40,699 nt of DNA from Anaerolineales bacterium (GTDB lineage Bacteria; Chloroflexota; Anaerolineae; Anaerolineales; Villigracilaceae), in contig JADLBX010000047.1 of the NCBI GenBank assembly GCA_020847435.1, forward strand, positions 1 to 40,699. The letters are read 5' to 3'. The position numbers were made by a program, and so were the translations under genes. Positions 7,950 through 16,556 of this stretch are shown one piece after another. The notes under the pieces are model-generated. The model worked only from the letters and a program-made list of their open reading frames with translations, did no database searches and was not told the DNA's origin. Position 1 is the stretch's first letter, and every line of letters starts with the position of its first letter.

Positions 7950-10900
7950 TTAATGTCTTCGACGCCTCTTCTTGCGGTTTTCATCCGTAGTCACAGGTTG
8001 CGATTCAAATGGAGCATCCGACGTTTCCACCGGCGTGATCTCAACCGGTTTGGGCTGGTAGGCAAACACGCGGCTGATCGTCAGCCCGCGAATATCTTCC
8101 ACCAGTTGCGCGAACATTTCGGACGCGCGCGCTTTGTATTGTACCAGCGGGTCGCGTTGGGCGTAAGCCTCCAAGCCGATGGACACCCTCAGCGCTTCGA
8201 TGCGCGTCAGATAATCCACCCACAACTCGGTGGTCGCGCCGAGCAATAACTGCCGATGGACTTCATTCAGCACGTATTTGCCGATGGACTCGATCAACGC
8301 CTCCCGGTCCGACTCAGGGAGAGCTGACACGGCTTCGTTCAGCCTTTCCTCGCCGAAAGCGTTTTGCGCGGCGACGCCGAAATCCGCCAACCTCTGCGCG
8401 TTCGCCGACAGGCGGTTGAACTCACGCTGACCCCAAGCTGTGCATAGCGCCTGCTCCGCTTGTTCGAGATGCTCCAACACTTCATCGGCGATCTGTTCCG
8501 CTTCCTGCCCTTCAAGCAATTGGGCGATCAGGAAAACATAACCGAAGCGCGCAAAGACCTGCTTCACCTGACGATGTGTCTTCTGGTCGAAGACCGTGCG
8601 CGCGCCCTGCGAGAGCGAAAGGAGCAATTGAAGTTTGGTCGTTTCATTGATCTCGGCGGGCGCCAGGTTGTCAATGTCGCGGGCGATCTGTCCGTTTTCG
8701 CCGACGAGACGCTCACGGCGGCGTTCGAGCGCGGATTGCGCGGCTTCGGCGATCTTGTCCGCCGCGTCGTCCCAATTTGAGATTTGGAATTTCTCGCCCA
8801 GCGGTTCGCCGATGCGGGCGCTTGCCGCGCTGATGATGCGCGCGGCGAAGTTGGCGGTTAACTGCGCGGAAACGTTTTGCTTGATGTCATCTTTCAACGA
8901 CTCGGGGTCTTCGCCCAGCGCGCGGAGTTGTTCGCTGTTGAGGCGCAATTGCATTCCAATGAGGCTGTTGAGTTCTTCGACGATCTTTTGCGGGCGCGGG
9001 GAGTCTTCGCGGTCGTGTAAGCCCTCGAAGAACGCGTCCACCGCATCTTCGCGGCTGGAGATTTGAGACTGGAGACTTTCCTCGTTGCGATCGATCAAGG
9101 CTTCGATGGCGCGCAGGTTGTGTGCGTTCTCTGCGGTGATGGCGCGGGAGATTAAGTCCAAGGTCGAAGAGCGAAGCGCTTGTTTTGAGTCCGCCGAAGA
9201 GTCGCTGGAGGGGACGAGTTCCTTGAGAAGCAGAGACAAGCCGAAACTGGGAAAGAGGCGGTCGCCCGTCATGAACGGAGGCTGAACTTGTTCGAGCCAG
9301 GCGATCAGTTTCCACGGTCCCTCTTCGTCTGCCAATCCCGCTTCGACGCGTTGGGTGATTTCGGTTTCGAGCAGGGCGGCGATGTCGTCGCTCAAATCTT
9401 CTTTGACGAAGATGCGGTCGCGTTGACCGTAGATTTGTTCGCGTTGTTTGTTGAGCACATCGTCGTATTCGAGCAAATGTTTGCGCACATCGGAGTTGGC
9501 GCCTTCGATGCGGTGCTGCGCCTGTTCGATCACGCGGCTGACGACGCCTGCCTCAAGCGGCAGGGATTCGTCCACGCGCATGCGGTCCATGAGTCCGCTC
9601 ACTTGCGAGCCGCCTTGAATGCGCATGAGATCGTCTTCGAGCGAAAGATAAAAGCGCGAGGAGCCGGGGTCGCCTTGGCGCGCGGCGCGTCCGCGCAATT
9701 GGTTGTCAATGCGGCGCGCGTCGTGGCGTTCCGAGCCGACCACGTGCAAGCCTCCGAGTTCTTTGACGCGTTCCATATCGTCGAAGTATTGCAGGAAGAG
9801 TTTGAGTTCGGCGTCGTAAATTCCGAAATTGGACGGGTCCATTTGTTGCAAGGCGACGCGCCGTTCTTCGAGCGACATGTCGAAGGGATTCTCGTGGCCG
9901 ACTTTTCGCAACACGCGGTTGACCGCGCTGATGACTTCTTCGGCGACCTCGCCGCCGAGTTTGATATCCACGCCGCGCCCCGCCATGTTGGTGGCAATGG
10001 TCACCGCGCCGAACGCGCCCGCCCCGGCGATGATCTGCGATTCTTCGGTGTGTCTGCGCGCGTTCAGCACTTGATGCGGAACGCCGCCCTGTAATACCGA
10101 CTTCAGTCGGTTGGTATTGGACGAATCAAGGCGAAGTATTTCAAGCAAAGCAGTGAGGTTGTTTTGGTCTTCCGGGTTGATGTTCGTCATGCCGAACGGC
10201 TGGGCAAATTTCCGCATTGCGTCCGGCGAGATTTTTTCAAGCGGTTCGTTGAACTGCTGGAGTTCGGGGATGAGGCGCCCGTCTTCTTCGCGGTTGTTGG
10301 CTTCCATCCACGCGCGGCGGACGAGGGCGACCTGCATCAACTTCCGAACAGATTCGGCTTTCAAACGCTGTGATAATCTTTCCGACGCCTCGACCGAGGT
10401 GGTGCCGGCGAGGATGGGGCGTCCGCGCACGTGTTCGCGGACGATTTCCGTCGCGATGGCGCGCAGTTTGGCTTCGATGGTTTTGTAGATGACGTCGGGG
10501 AAATCCTGCCTTCGGAAAAACAGCGGGCTTTGTTCTTTGTCGTCCCGTTTCGCAAAATAGGCATACGCGTAACCGTCGTCGTCTTTGGTTTTGATCTCGA
10601 CCAGCGGCGCGTTGGCGCCGAGGGCTTGATATTCGAGGTTCGGAGGAATCGGGTTGACTTCGAGGTTGTAGATCTTGCTGAATTCCTCGGCTTCAGTCAG
10701 CGCGGTGCCGGTCATGCCTGCCAGTTTTTTGTACATACGGAAGTAATTTTGCAGGGTGATGGTGGCGTAGGTCACGTTTTCAGGCTCGATCTTCACGCCC
10801 TCTTTCGCCTCGACCGCCTGATGTAAGCCGTCGCTCCAACGCCGCCCCGGCATGAGCCGCCCTGTGTATTCATCCACGATGACGACCTTACCGCCCTGCA

Positions 10901-11972
10901 CGAGATAATCTTTGTTGCGCTGAAAGATGAACTGCGCGCGCATACCCTGTTCGAGGTAGCCGCGCAGGCGCGCTTGTTCGGGCGTCACATCCTCCGGGCG
11001 GTCGGGGTCGAGCAACGGCTGACCCATGATCTGTTCGACATGTGCCAGCCCGGTTTCGGTCAATGAGGCGTTGCGGTCTTTTTCGTTGATCTCGTAATCT
11101 TCGGGTTTGAGTTGTTTTACCACCTGCGCCATTTTGCCGTACCATTCCAAATTCCCCGAGGCGGGACCGGAGATGATCAACGGCGTGCGCGCTTCGTCAA
11201 TCAGCACGTTGTCCACCTCGTCCACGATGGCATAGTGGTAACCGCGCTGGACGCGGTCGTCCAACCGCATGGTCATGTTGTCACGCAAGTAATCGAAGCC
11301 GAACTCAGCGTTCGTTCCATATGTGATATCCGCTTCGTAGGCAAAGCGTCGGTCAACCATGCGGAGTTGGTGTTGATCCTCGTGCGGCGATTCGCGTTCC
11401 AAATCCACGAGAAACGCTTTCTTGCCGTTTTCGGTCGCGGCTGCCATTTGCAAGACGCCGACGCTCAATCCCAACAGGTTATAGATCGGCGCCATCCAAC
11501 GCGCGTCGCGCCGTGCGAGGTAATCGTTGACGGTGATGAGGTGTACGCCTTTGCCGAGCAGTGCATTGAGATAGATCGGGAGCGTGGCGACGAGCGTTTT
11601 CCCTTCGCCTGTGCGCATTTCGGCGATCGAGCCTTTGTGGAGCGCGATCCCGCCGATCAACTGCACGTCGTAATGGCGCAAGCCGATGGTGCGCTTGGAG
11701 GCTTCGCGCACTGCCGCGAACGCTTCGGGTAAGATGTCGTCCAACGCGTCCTGCCCAGCCTCGAACTGCTCCTTCTCCTCCAAGCCCTCCACGTTCCCGA
11801 TCAGTTCGGCTAGCCGTGCGCGGAACTCGTCCGTTTTGGCGCGCAGCGCATCATCCGAGAGAGCCTCGAAGTCCGCTTCGAGGGCGTTGACCTGATCGGC
11901 AATTCCACCGTATTGTGAGACAGTCTTCTTGTTGGGGTCTCCCCCGAATATTTTTACGAAACTTTTCAGCAT
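7950..11972 (-). CDS. secA: Preprotein translocase ATPase SecA, unusually long
   Basis: The motor that drives unfolded preproteins through SecYEG. It shows Walker A MRTGEGKT (119-126), a DEVD Walker B (251-254), MTGTA (420-424), GTTSVEASE (523-531), TNMAGRGVDIKLGG (661-674) and GSERHDARRIDNQLRGRA (746-763). At 1340 residues it is far longer than the usual 800-950. The extra sequence includes about 30 residues near 455-490, about 85 residues at about 541-627 inside nucleotide-binding domain 2, about 60 residues at about 678-738, and an expanded helical region between about 880 and 1260. The usual C-terminal zinc motif (CxCxxxxxC) is missing, and the protein ends in KKRRRRH. The start at 11972 has AAAAGG upstream and a TATAAT at 11999-11994. 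It heads a transcript with add. Confidence 0.95.
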   Translation of the reverse strand: MLKSFVKIFGGDPNKKTVSQYGGIADQVNALEADFEALSDDALRAKTDEFRARLAELIGNVEGLEEKEQFEAGQDALDDILPEAFAAVREASKRTIGLRHYDVQLIGGIALHKGSIAEMRTGEGKTLVATLPIYLNALLGKGVHLITVNDYLARRDARWMAPIYNLLGLSVGVLQMAAATENGKKAFLVDLERESPHEDQHQLRMVDRRFAYEADITYGTNAEFGFDYLRDNMTMRLDDRVQRGYHYAIVDEVDNVLIDEARTPLIISGPASGNLEWYGKMAQVVKQLKPEDYEINEKDRNASLTETGLAHVEQIMGQPLLDPDRPEDVTPEQARLRGYLEQGMRAQFIFQRNKDYLVQGGKVVIVDEYTGRLMPGRRWSDGLHQAVEAKEGVKIEPENVTYATITLQNYFRMYKKLAGMTGTALTEAEEFSKIYNLEVNPIPPNLEYQALGANAPLVEIKTKDDDGYAYAYFAKRDDKEQSPLFFRRQDFPDVIYKTIEAKLRAIATEIVREHVRGRPILAGTTSVEASERLSQRLKAESVRKLMQVALVRRAWMEANNREEDGRLIPELQQFNEPLEKISPDAMRKFAQPFGMTNINPEDQNNLTALLEILRLDSSNTNRLKSVLQGGVPHQVLNARRHTEESQIIAGAGAFGAVTIATNMAGRGVDIKLGGEVAEEVISAVNRVLRKVGHENPFDMSLEERRVALQQMDPSNFGIYDAELKLFLQYFDDMERVKELGGLHVVGSERHDARRIDNQLRGRAARQGDPGSSRFYLSLEDDLMRIQGGSQVSGLMDRMRVDESLPLEAGVVSRVIEQAQHRIEGANSDVRKHLLEYDDVLNKQREQIYGQRDRIFVKEDLSDDIAALLETEITQRVEAGLADEEGPWKLIAWLEQVQPPFMTGDRLFPSFGLSLLLKELVPSSDSSADSKQALRSSTLDLISRAITAENAHNLRAIEALIDRNEESLQSQISSREDAVDAFFEGLHDREDSPRPQKIVEELNSLIGMQLRLNSEQLRALGEDPESLKDDIKQNVSAQLTANFAARIISAASARIGEPLGEKFQISNWDDAADKIAEAAQSALERRRERLVGENGQIARDIDNLAPAEINETTKLQLLLSLSQGARTVFDQKTHRQVKQVFARFGYVFLIAQLLEGQEAEQIADEVLEHLEQAEQALCTAWGQREFNRLSANAQRLADFGVAAQNAFGEERLNEAVSALPESDREALIESIGKYVLNEVHRQLLLGATTELWVDYLTRIEALRVSIGLEAYAQRDPLVQYKARASEMFAQLVEDIRGLTISRVFAYQPKPVEITPVETSDAPFESQPVTTDENRKKRRRRH

Positions 11973-11993
11973 TGGATACCTTTTCGGTGGAGG

Positions 11994-11999
11994 ATTATA
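11994..11999 (-). promoter_or_regulatory. -10 box of secA
   Basis: A perfect TATAAT on the minus strand, 21 bases before the secA ATG. The short leader contains an AAAAGG ribosome site. Confidence 0.6.
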
Positions 12000-12083
12000 C
12001 TGCCTTCGTCTACCACCCGCGTGATAATTCCGTTCATAAATTTAGACGACAGGATGGTAGCGCTGGAGTATTAGCGAAATATA

Positions 12084-12112
12084 AAAGCGCGAGATTTCTG
12101 CCTCGCGCTTTA
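12084..12112 (-). terminator. Terminator of the sigma-factor operon
   Basis: On the minus strand AAAGCGCGAG pairs with CTCGCGCTTT around an eight-base loop and is followed by T-rich sequence. It lies about 50 bases past the stop of the small membrane protein gene. Confidence 0.75.
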
Positions 12113-12159
12113 TCAGGGGAGTAGGGCGGATTTTTGGTCGCCGCGTTTATCCATGCCGC

Positions 12160-12483
12160 CTACCAGTTCGATGAAAGCGCTCGGACAAAGTCGAAAATTT
12201 CATCCCAGTACAGGACCGCGGCGGTAAATGTCTCCGCGAGGAGGATGACCGCCAGCCCCGTTTCGAGAATGCCGCCGACCATAGACGCCGCGCCTCCGCC
12301 TTTGCCGGTCGTCAGGCTGGGTTTGACTCCAGCCGCGGCGCCCGCTCCTGAAGCGACTTCTGTAAGATGCTGGAGGTAACCCTGCCGGCGCATTGTGAAT
12401 AGATCGGGAGGATAGCCAGCCTCGACCTGCTTTAGATTATTCAACAGTTGGAGTATATCTGGCTTTTTTGGCTTAAACGTCAT
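12160..12483 (-). CDS. Small single-helix membrane protein beside a sigma factor
   Basis: A 107-residue protein with a charged N-terminus, a segment around YPPDLFTMRRQGYLQ (about residues 24-40), a Gly/Ala-rich linker and one hydrophobic helix at about 68-95. I do not know a named family. The YPPDL-x-RR pattern resembles short proteins I recall beside sigma factors in this phylum, which suggests an anti-sigma or signalling partner. That is inference. I choose the start at 12483, four bases after the sigma-factor stop, because the longer frame to 12501 overlaps the sigma gene. The spacing implies translational coupling. A terminator follows. Confidence 0.65.
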   Translation of the reverse strand: MTFKPKKPDILQLLNNLKQVEAGYPPDLFTMRRQGYLQHLTEVASGAGAAAGVKPSLTTGKGGGAASMVGGILETGLAVILLAETFTAAVLYWDEIFDFVRALSSNW

Positions 12484-12487
12484 GCTT

Positions 12488-13048
12488 CTAGGATTCCTCA
12501 AGTTGCATTCCCAACGCTTTGCGTAACTTGGCGATACCGCGGTTCTGGATGACCTTGATATTGTTCACTTCTTTGCCGACGATTTCGGCGGTTTCCTTGA
12601 GGCTGAAATCTTCGAGGAAGCGCAGGATGATGACGTGCCGCTGGTCGTCGGTCAGTTCGGAGTTCATCGCCGTGATCAGCGCCTCCATCATCACGCGTTC
12701 TTCGATCTGGTTTTGGGTCGGCGTGAATTGACCTTTTTCATACGTGCCAACCGCGACTTCCAGTGGGGCGGTGTGTTGGTTGTCGCGCGAACGGTCCACG
12801 ACGAGGTGATATGCGGTTTGGTAAAGATACGAGCGGAGATTGGTGCGCGGTCCCTTGCCCTGGGCGAATTGCTCCAACAGTTGGGCAAATACATCGCCGA
12901 CGATGTTATCTGCCGTGATTGGGTCGTGACATAAGCGCAGGGTATATTTATAAATGGCGGGCGCATACTGGTCGAAGATCGCGGTCAGCGCGGCTTCGTC
13001 CAGTTTTTGAGCGGCTTTGAGCAGAGAGACCATGTCTGTCATAGGCAT
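12488..13048 (-). CDS. ECF-type sigma-70 family RNA polymerase sigma factor
   Basis: A 186-residue two-domain sigma factor that directs RNA polymerase to a small regulon. Residues about 15-85 form region 2, with a helix rich in Asp, Glu and Leu and then the RSYLYQTAYHLVVDRSRD segment. Residues about 120-180 form region 4, with a helix-turn-helix in the SLKETAEIVGKEVNNIKV segment. Regions 1 and 3 are absent, as in ECF factors. The GTG/ATG choices near the start include ATG at 13048, preceded by GGAG at a good distance. It is followed at once by a small membrane protein that may control it, and a TATAAT lies 87 bases upstream. Confidence 0.88.
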   Translation of the reverse strand: MPMTDMVSLLKAAQKLDEAALTAIFDQYAPAIYKYTLRLCHDPITADNIVGDVFAQLLEQFAQGKGPRTNLRSYLYQTAYHLVVDRSRDNQHTAPLEVAVGTYEKGQFTPTQNQIEERVMMEALITAMNSELTDDQRHVIILRFLEDFSLKETAEIVGKEVNNIKVIQNRGIAKLRKALGMQLEES

Positions 13049-13134
13049 AGCGCTCCGCGACGCTTTAATTCAAACCCAACAATGACGGAAGAAAAGAAAT
13101 TTGGAGCCATGGAAATTACCCTATAGGTTGCCCT

Positions 13135-13140
13135 ATTATA
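13135..13140 (-). promoter_or_regulatory. Possible -10 box of the sigma-factor operon
   Basis: TATAAT on the minus strand, 87 bases before the sigma-factor start. The surrounding spacer also holds a small palindrome, CCGGCAAATTTGCCGG, near 13173-13189. No -35 is clear. Confidence 0.35.
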
Positions 13141-13251
13141 AACCGGTACGCCCACCGGAGGCGGTTCGGATTCCCGGCAAATTTGCCGGATAAAAGTAGG
13201 ATATTGGTAATAAACCAGCCCACAGCCGAGTCATTTCTGTGTTGGGCTTGA

Positions 13252-13257
13252 TATAAT
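13252..13257 (+). promoter_or_regulatory. -10 box of the molybdopterin oxidoreductase gene
   Basis: A perfect TATAAT, 20 bases before the ATG, with CAGGAG between the two as the ribosome site. Confidence 0.55.
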
Positions 13258-13277
13258 CCGCCGCACAGGAGCAGAGC

Positions 13278-13916
13278 ATGTTTACAATGGAAGGACCAGA
13301 CCGACGCAAGGAGGAGGAACGAGTCCGCGGGGAGGGACGCCTGCCGCCCGGTCAATCGCTGACGTTCAAATTCCCGGTCTTGCATTATGGACCGGTCCCG
13401 CACTTCAACGCGGCGGCGTGGGACTTCCGTGTGTGGGGCGAAGTGGAACAGGAAAAAACCTGGACGTGGGATGAATTCAACCAACTCCCGCGCGCAAAAA
13501 TCCAGATGGACATTCATTGCGTGACGCGTTGGAGCAAGTTCGATACGGTGTGGGAGGGCGTTTCGGTGAAGACCCTGGCGGAGCATGGGCTGATTCAGAT
13601 CAAACCCTCCGCTACCCACGTGATGCAGCATGCCGAGTATGGCTTTACCGTCAACCTGCCGTTGGAAGTTGTGTTGCAGGATAACTTTTTGATGGCGACT
13701 CATCTCAACGGCGAGCCGATCACAGCGGACCATGGGTATCCTCTGCGCGGCGTGGTTGGGTTCATCCCCGGTGAAGAGGCCGAGACTCCGTATTTTTGGA
13801 AGGGCGCCAAATGGCTGCGCGCGCTCGAGTTCATGTCCCGTGACCGGCGCGGGTTTTGGGAACAAGCCGGTTACCACAACCGCGCGGATGTGTGGCGCGA
13901 AGAACGGTTTGGATAA
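13278..13916 (+). CDS. Sulfite-oxidase-family molybdopterin oxidoreductase
   Basis: A 212-residue single-domain member of the sulfite oxidase/YedY fold, which binds a molybdenum cofactor. The conserved cysteine expected to bind molybdenum is in the DIHCVTRWSKFDTVWEG region, followed by the characteristic ADHGYPLRGVVGF and the W-x-G-A-K-W motif near the C-terminus. No Tat or Sec signal is seen, so it is probably cytoplasmic, unlike periplasmic MsrP (YedY). No haem domain and no membrane partner are adjacent. The substrate is unknown. The family covers sulfite oxidation, methionine sulfoxide reduction and uncharacterised short forms like this one. The start is supported by AGGAG and an upstream TATAAT. 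Confidence 0.88.
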   Translation: MFTMEGPDRRKEEERVRGEGRLPPGQSLTFKFPVLHYGPVPHFNAAAWDFRVWGEVEQEKTWTWDEFNQLPRAKIQMDIHCVTRWSKFDTVWEGVSVKTLAEHGLIQIKPSATHVMQHAEYGFTVNLPLEVVLQDNFLMATHLNGEPITADHGYPLRGVVGFIPGEEAETPYFWKGAKWLRALEFMSRDRRGFWEQAGYHNRADVWREERFG

Positions 13917-13917
13917 A

Positions 13918-13944
13918 AAAACGGACGGCATTTGCCGTCCGTTT
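13918..13944. terminator. Bidirectional terminator
   Basis: AAACGGACGGC pairs with GCCGTCCGTTT, with an A run on one side and T residues on the other. It serves the molybdopterin gene and probably the convergent HtrA-like gene. Confidence 0.8.
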
Positions 13945-13964
13945 GCATTTAGTTGGTTGTTGTT

Positions 13965-13984
13965 GCGGCAGTTCAACTGCCGCA
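13965..13984. repeat. Small palindrome with an AGTTCAACT centre
   Basis: TGCGGCAGTTCAACTGCCGCA is a near-perfect palindrome. Similar words (GCAGTTGAACTGC, GCAAAGTTCACTTTGC, ACGCAGTCCAACTGCGT) recur at 16320, 19888, 20966 and 25948, always in spacers. Confidence 0.6.
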
Positions 13985-13999
13985 TTATCTTTTTCTTCA

Positions 14000-15127
14000 T
14001 TATTTTGGTCTGGTTCCCAGCGTGACCGTCACATCCACGAGTTTGCCGTCGCGCAAGACGGTCAGCACGACTGTATCGCCGGGGGATTTGGTCGTGATGA
14101 GATAACTCAACAAGTCGTCGAACGTTTTCACTTCTTTGCCGTCGAAGGCGACGATCAAGTCTCCGCCCGCGTTCAAGCCGTTGATGCTGGTCGGCGAATC
14201 GCCGGCGCGGATGCCCGCCTTGTCTGCGGGACTGCCCGGCACAACCGAGACGACGTACGCGCCGGTGTAGCGGTCCAAGCCCAGCGCTTCGAAAACGGAG
14301 AGGCTCATGTCGCTGTCCGATGAAATGCCGAAGTAGGGATATTCATATTTGCCGTCGCGGATCAGGAAGGGGACGATTCGTTTCACCAGATTGATCGAGA
14401 TCGAAAAGCCCACGCCGGAATTGATCGCGTTGCCGGTGAGTTGATTCACCGTCTCGGTGCGGATGGATTGGTTGATGCCGATCACTTCGCCGTTCAAGTT
14501 GAACAGCGGACCGCCCGAATTGCCTGGGTTAATCGCCGCGTCGGTTTGGATGATGTCGGCGTTGCTGAAGAAGCCGCCCTCCGGCGCGGCGTGCGCGGGT
14601 TGCGTGCGCCCGAGACCGGAGATAATTCCCAGCGTCATCGTGCCGCTCAAGCCGAAGGGATTGCCAATGGCGACCACGGGCTGACCAACTAAAAGGGCGT
14701 CTGAATCGCCGATGGGGAGCGGATGAAGTTCCTCCGCTGGCGCGTTGACCTTGATCACGGCAATATCCGCATCGGGGTCGAATCCGATGACTGTGCCGGA
14801 GGCTTTGTAACCGGACGAGAAGGCGATCTCGACCACGCTCGCGCCGTCCACCACGTGTTGGTTGGTGACGATGTGACCTTCGGTGTCATAGATGAAGCCG
14901 GAGCCTTCGCCGGTATCCGTGCGGACCGCGACCACGCCGGGAATTACTTGCTGATACAGCGAAGCCAGCGACCCGTCGAGCGGGACCGGCGCGCCGGCGA
15001 CCGGCACAATGGTGGCAACGGGCTGGGCTGGCGAATCCGCGGGCGATTGAGGGAGGGTCGAGCCAGGCAAGGCGCACGCGGTGGCGGCTAACGTCAACAT
15101 GAGAATTGCGATCAGGATTCGTTTCAT
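14000..15127 (-). CDS. HtrA/DegP-type serine protease, lipoprotein
   Basis: An envelope quality-control protease of 375 residues. The signal sequence ends in a lipobox with Cys18 (TAC), so it should be lipid-anchored. The trypsin-like domain has the triad His91 (TNQHVV), Asp121 (DADIAV) and Ser204 (GNSGGPL). One PDZ domain at about 275-370 contains the substrate-binding loop region. A single PDZ is typical of DegS/HtrA-type enzymes, and the length is normal. It faces the molybdopterin gene across a terminator and stands upstream of nothing co-directional until 13048. No regulator is adjacent. Confidence 0.92.
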   Translation of the reverse strand: MKRILIAILMLTLAATACALPGSTLPQSPADSPAQPVATIVPVAGAPVPLDGSLASLYQQVIPGVVAVRTDTGEGSGFIYDTEGHIVTNQHVVDGASVVEIAFSSGYKASGTVIGFDPDADIAVIKVNAPAEELHPLPIGDSDALLVGQPVVAIGNPFGLSGTMTLGIISGLGRTQPAHAAPEGGFFSNADIIQTDAAINPGNSGGPLFNLNGEVIGINQSIRTETVNQLTGNAINSGVGFSISINLVKRIVPFLIRDGKYEYPYFGISSDSDMSLSVFEALGLDRYTGAYVVSVVPGSPADKAGIRAGDSPTSINGLNAGGDLIVAFDGKEVKTFDDLLSYLITTKSPGDTVVLTVLRDGKLVDVTVTLGTRPK

Positions 15128-15248
15128 TGTGTGTTTACCTCATTTCCTGAAATTATCGGAAGCGATATTAACCCTGTGTGGTTAAGTTTCGCTGAGCATG
15201 GGTTAAATGAAAATGTATTCATGGCTTAAGCAATACCTAGCGCTTATC

Positions 15249-15303
15249 CGCCAATCTTCGCTAATCTCTTTCAAATTCGCGAAGATTGGCGTAGATTGGC
15301 GGA
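15249..15303. repeat. Palindromic repeat with iterated AAGATTGGCG words
   Basis: CGCCAATCTTCGC pairs with GCGAAGATTGGCG across an AT-rich loop, and a further TAGATTGGCGG copy follows directly. It lies between the HtrA-like and DnaJ-type genes and has no coding potential. Confidence 0.6.
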
Positions 15304-15368
15304 CAAAAATCTTTTTTTGTTTAAATCCTTATATCGCCGCCCCGCGAAAAGTTCCCACAACGGGCGGC

Positions 15369-16244
15369 TTAGAATTTGATCTTTGACGCTTCCTCGAGAA
15401 GCGTGCGCTGTTTCTCTGAAAGGTATTTCGGGATTTGCACTTTGGCGCGCACGTAGAGGTCGCCCTTTTCTTTTGCGTTTTTCACGTGCGGCATTCCGCG
15501 TCCCGCGAGGCGGAAGACCTGCTCGGGTTGCGTGCCAGCCGGGATGTTGAGTTTGATTCTGCCGTCGAACGTTTCCACATCCGCTTCGCCGCCGAGGATG
15601 GCGGTGAACAAGTTGACCGTCGCGGTTGTGTGCAGATCGTTGCCGCGGCGTTCAAAGCGCGCATCCTCTTTCACATCCACGATCAGATACAAATCGAGTC
15701 CGTTCGGAGCCGCGCCCGCCACGCGCACTTTCGAGCCCGTCCGCACGCCCGCGGGAATGCGGACTTGTTTTTGTTTGCCGTCGGTTTGAAGCAAACGCGA
15801 CGTGCCTTTGTACGCTTCTTCGAGTGTGATCTCAAGTTCTTGTTGATAGCCCTGTGGCTGTGAACGCGCTTGCCTGCCTCCCATGCCAAAAATGGCTTGG
15901 AAGAAATCGGAGAAGCCGCCTGCGCCGCCGAACATTTCATTCAAGTCGTCAACGTTTACACGCGAGCCGCCGTATTGTCCCCAATTGAAATCATTCGGAG
16001 TTCCGCCGCGCCGTTGCCATTGCGAATAATCCGAACCGAGCCGATCGTACGTCGAGCGTTTCTTTTCATCGCCCAACACTTCATACGCTTCGTTGATCTC
16101 TTTGAAGCGTTCCTCGGCTTGCTTGTTGTTCGGGTTGTAATCGGGGTGATGCTGTTTGGCGAGTTTGCGATACGCCTTGCGGATCTCGTCCTCGCTGGCT
16201 TTGCGATCCACACCGAGAATTTTGTAATAGTCTTTGTAATCCAT
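15369..16244 (-). CDS. DnaJ-type (Hsp40) co-chaperone without zinc finger
   Basis: A 291-residue protein that would stimulate DnaK ATP hydrolysis and deliver unfolded substrates. The J domain spans about 4-70 with the HPD motif at 33-35. A G/F-like stretch follows (about 75-125), and the DnaJ C-terminal substrate-binding domains cover about 130-285. The four CxxCxGxG repeats of DnaJ are absent, which makes it a type II, CbpA-like protein. It is not beside dnaK or grpE here. On the minus strand AACAAT lies six bases before the ATG and there is no ribosome site, so its mRNA may also be leaderless. Confidence 0.92.
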   Translation of the reverse strand: MDYKDYYKILGVDRKASEDEIRKAYRKLAKQHHPDYNPNNKQAEERFKEINEAYEVLGDEKKRSTYDRLGSDYSQWQRRGGTPNDFNWGQYGGSRVNVDDLNEMFGGAGGFSDFFQAIFGMGGRQARSQPQGYQQELEITLEEAYKGTSRLLQTDGKQKQVRIPAGVRTGSKVRVAGAAPNGLDLYLIVDVKEDARFERRGNDLHTTATVNLFTAILGGEADVETFDGRIKLNIPAGTQPEQVFRLAGRGMPHVKNAKEKGDLYVRAKVQIPKYLSEKQRTLLEEASKIKF

Positions 16245-16319
16245 AGCCGTATTGTTACACCGCGCTCAATGCAAGTCAAGCGCTTGTTAGGATATTTAAC
16301 GCAATTCTTATTACGCGAT

Positions 16320-16337
16320 TTGCAAAGTGAACTTTGC
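16320..16337. repeat. Small palindrome with an AAAGTGAACTTT centre
   Basis: TGCAAAGTGAACTTTGCGG folds as a short hairpin and matches the AGTTCAACT family noted at 13965 and 20966. It lies just upstream of the DnaJ-type gene. Confidence 0.5.
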
Positions 16338-16399
16338 GGGATGCAAAAAATAATTTGGATATAACCCCGCCTCTCTTTCGCAGGGACGGCTGACTCGCC

Positions 16400-16556
16400 T
16401 TAGAGACTGTTTCTTAACTTCTTTTTTTGGACACGGACAACACGGATTACACTGATTTTCACGGAAAAAATCATTTTAAATCTGTTCTTTTCCGTGTGTT
16501 CCGTGAAATCCGTGTACAAAACAGTGACAGTTTAGACTTAAGAAACGCTCTCTTAG
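16400..16556. repeat. 157-bp ACACGGAT palindrome ending at the elp3 stop
   Basis: Both ends are TTAG, and the outer arms (TTAGAGACTGTTTCTTAA and the complement of TTAAGAAACGCTCTCTTAG) match over most positions. The inner arms carry ACACGGATTACACTGATTTTC on one side and TCCGTGTGTTCCGTGAAAT on the other. The right end includes the stop codon of elp3. It accounts for half of the gap between dnaJ and elp3, in which I see no gene. Confidence 0.75.

Noticed and set aside
9288..10094. Plus-strand open frame of 268 codons within secA
   Set aside because: Antisense to secA, with no ribosome site and no recognisable domain.
13116..14000. Minus-strand open frame of 294 codons
   Set aside because: It lies opposite the molybdopterin oxidoreductase gene, runs through a terminator and two spacers, and its translation shows no domain.
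15249..15303. CRISPR array
   Set aside because: Repeated words are short, unequal and without spacers of regular length. No cas genes are in the window.
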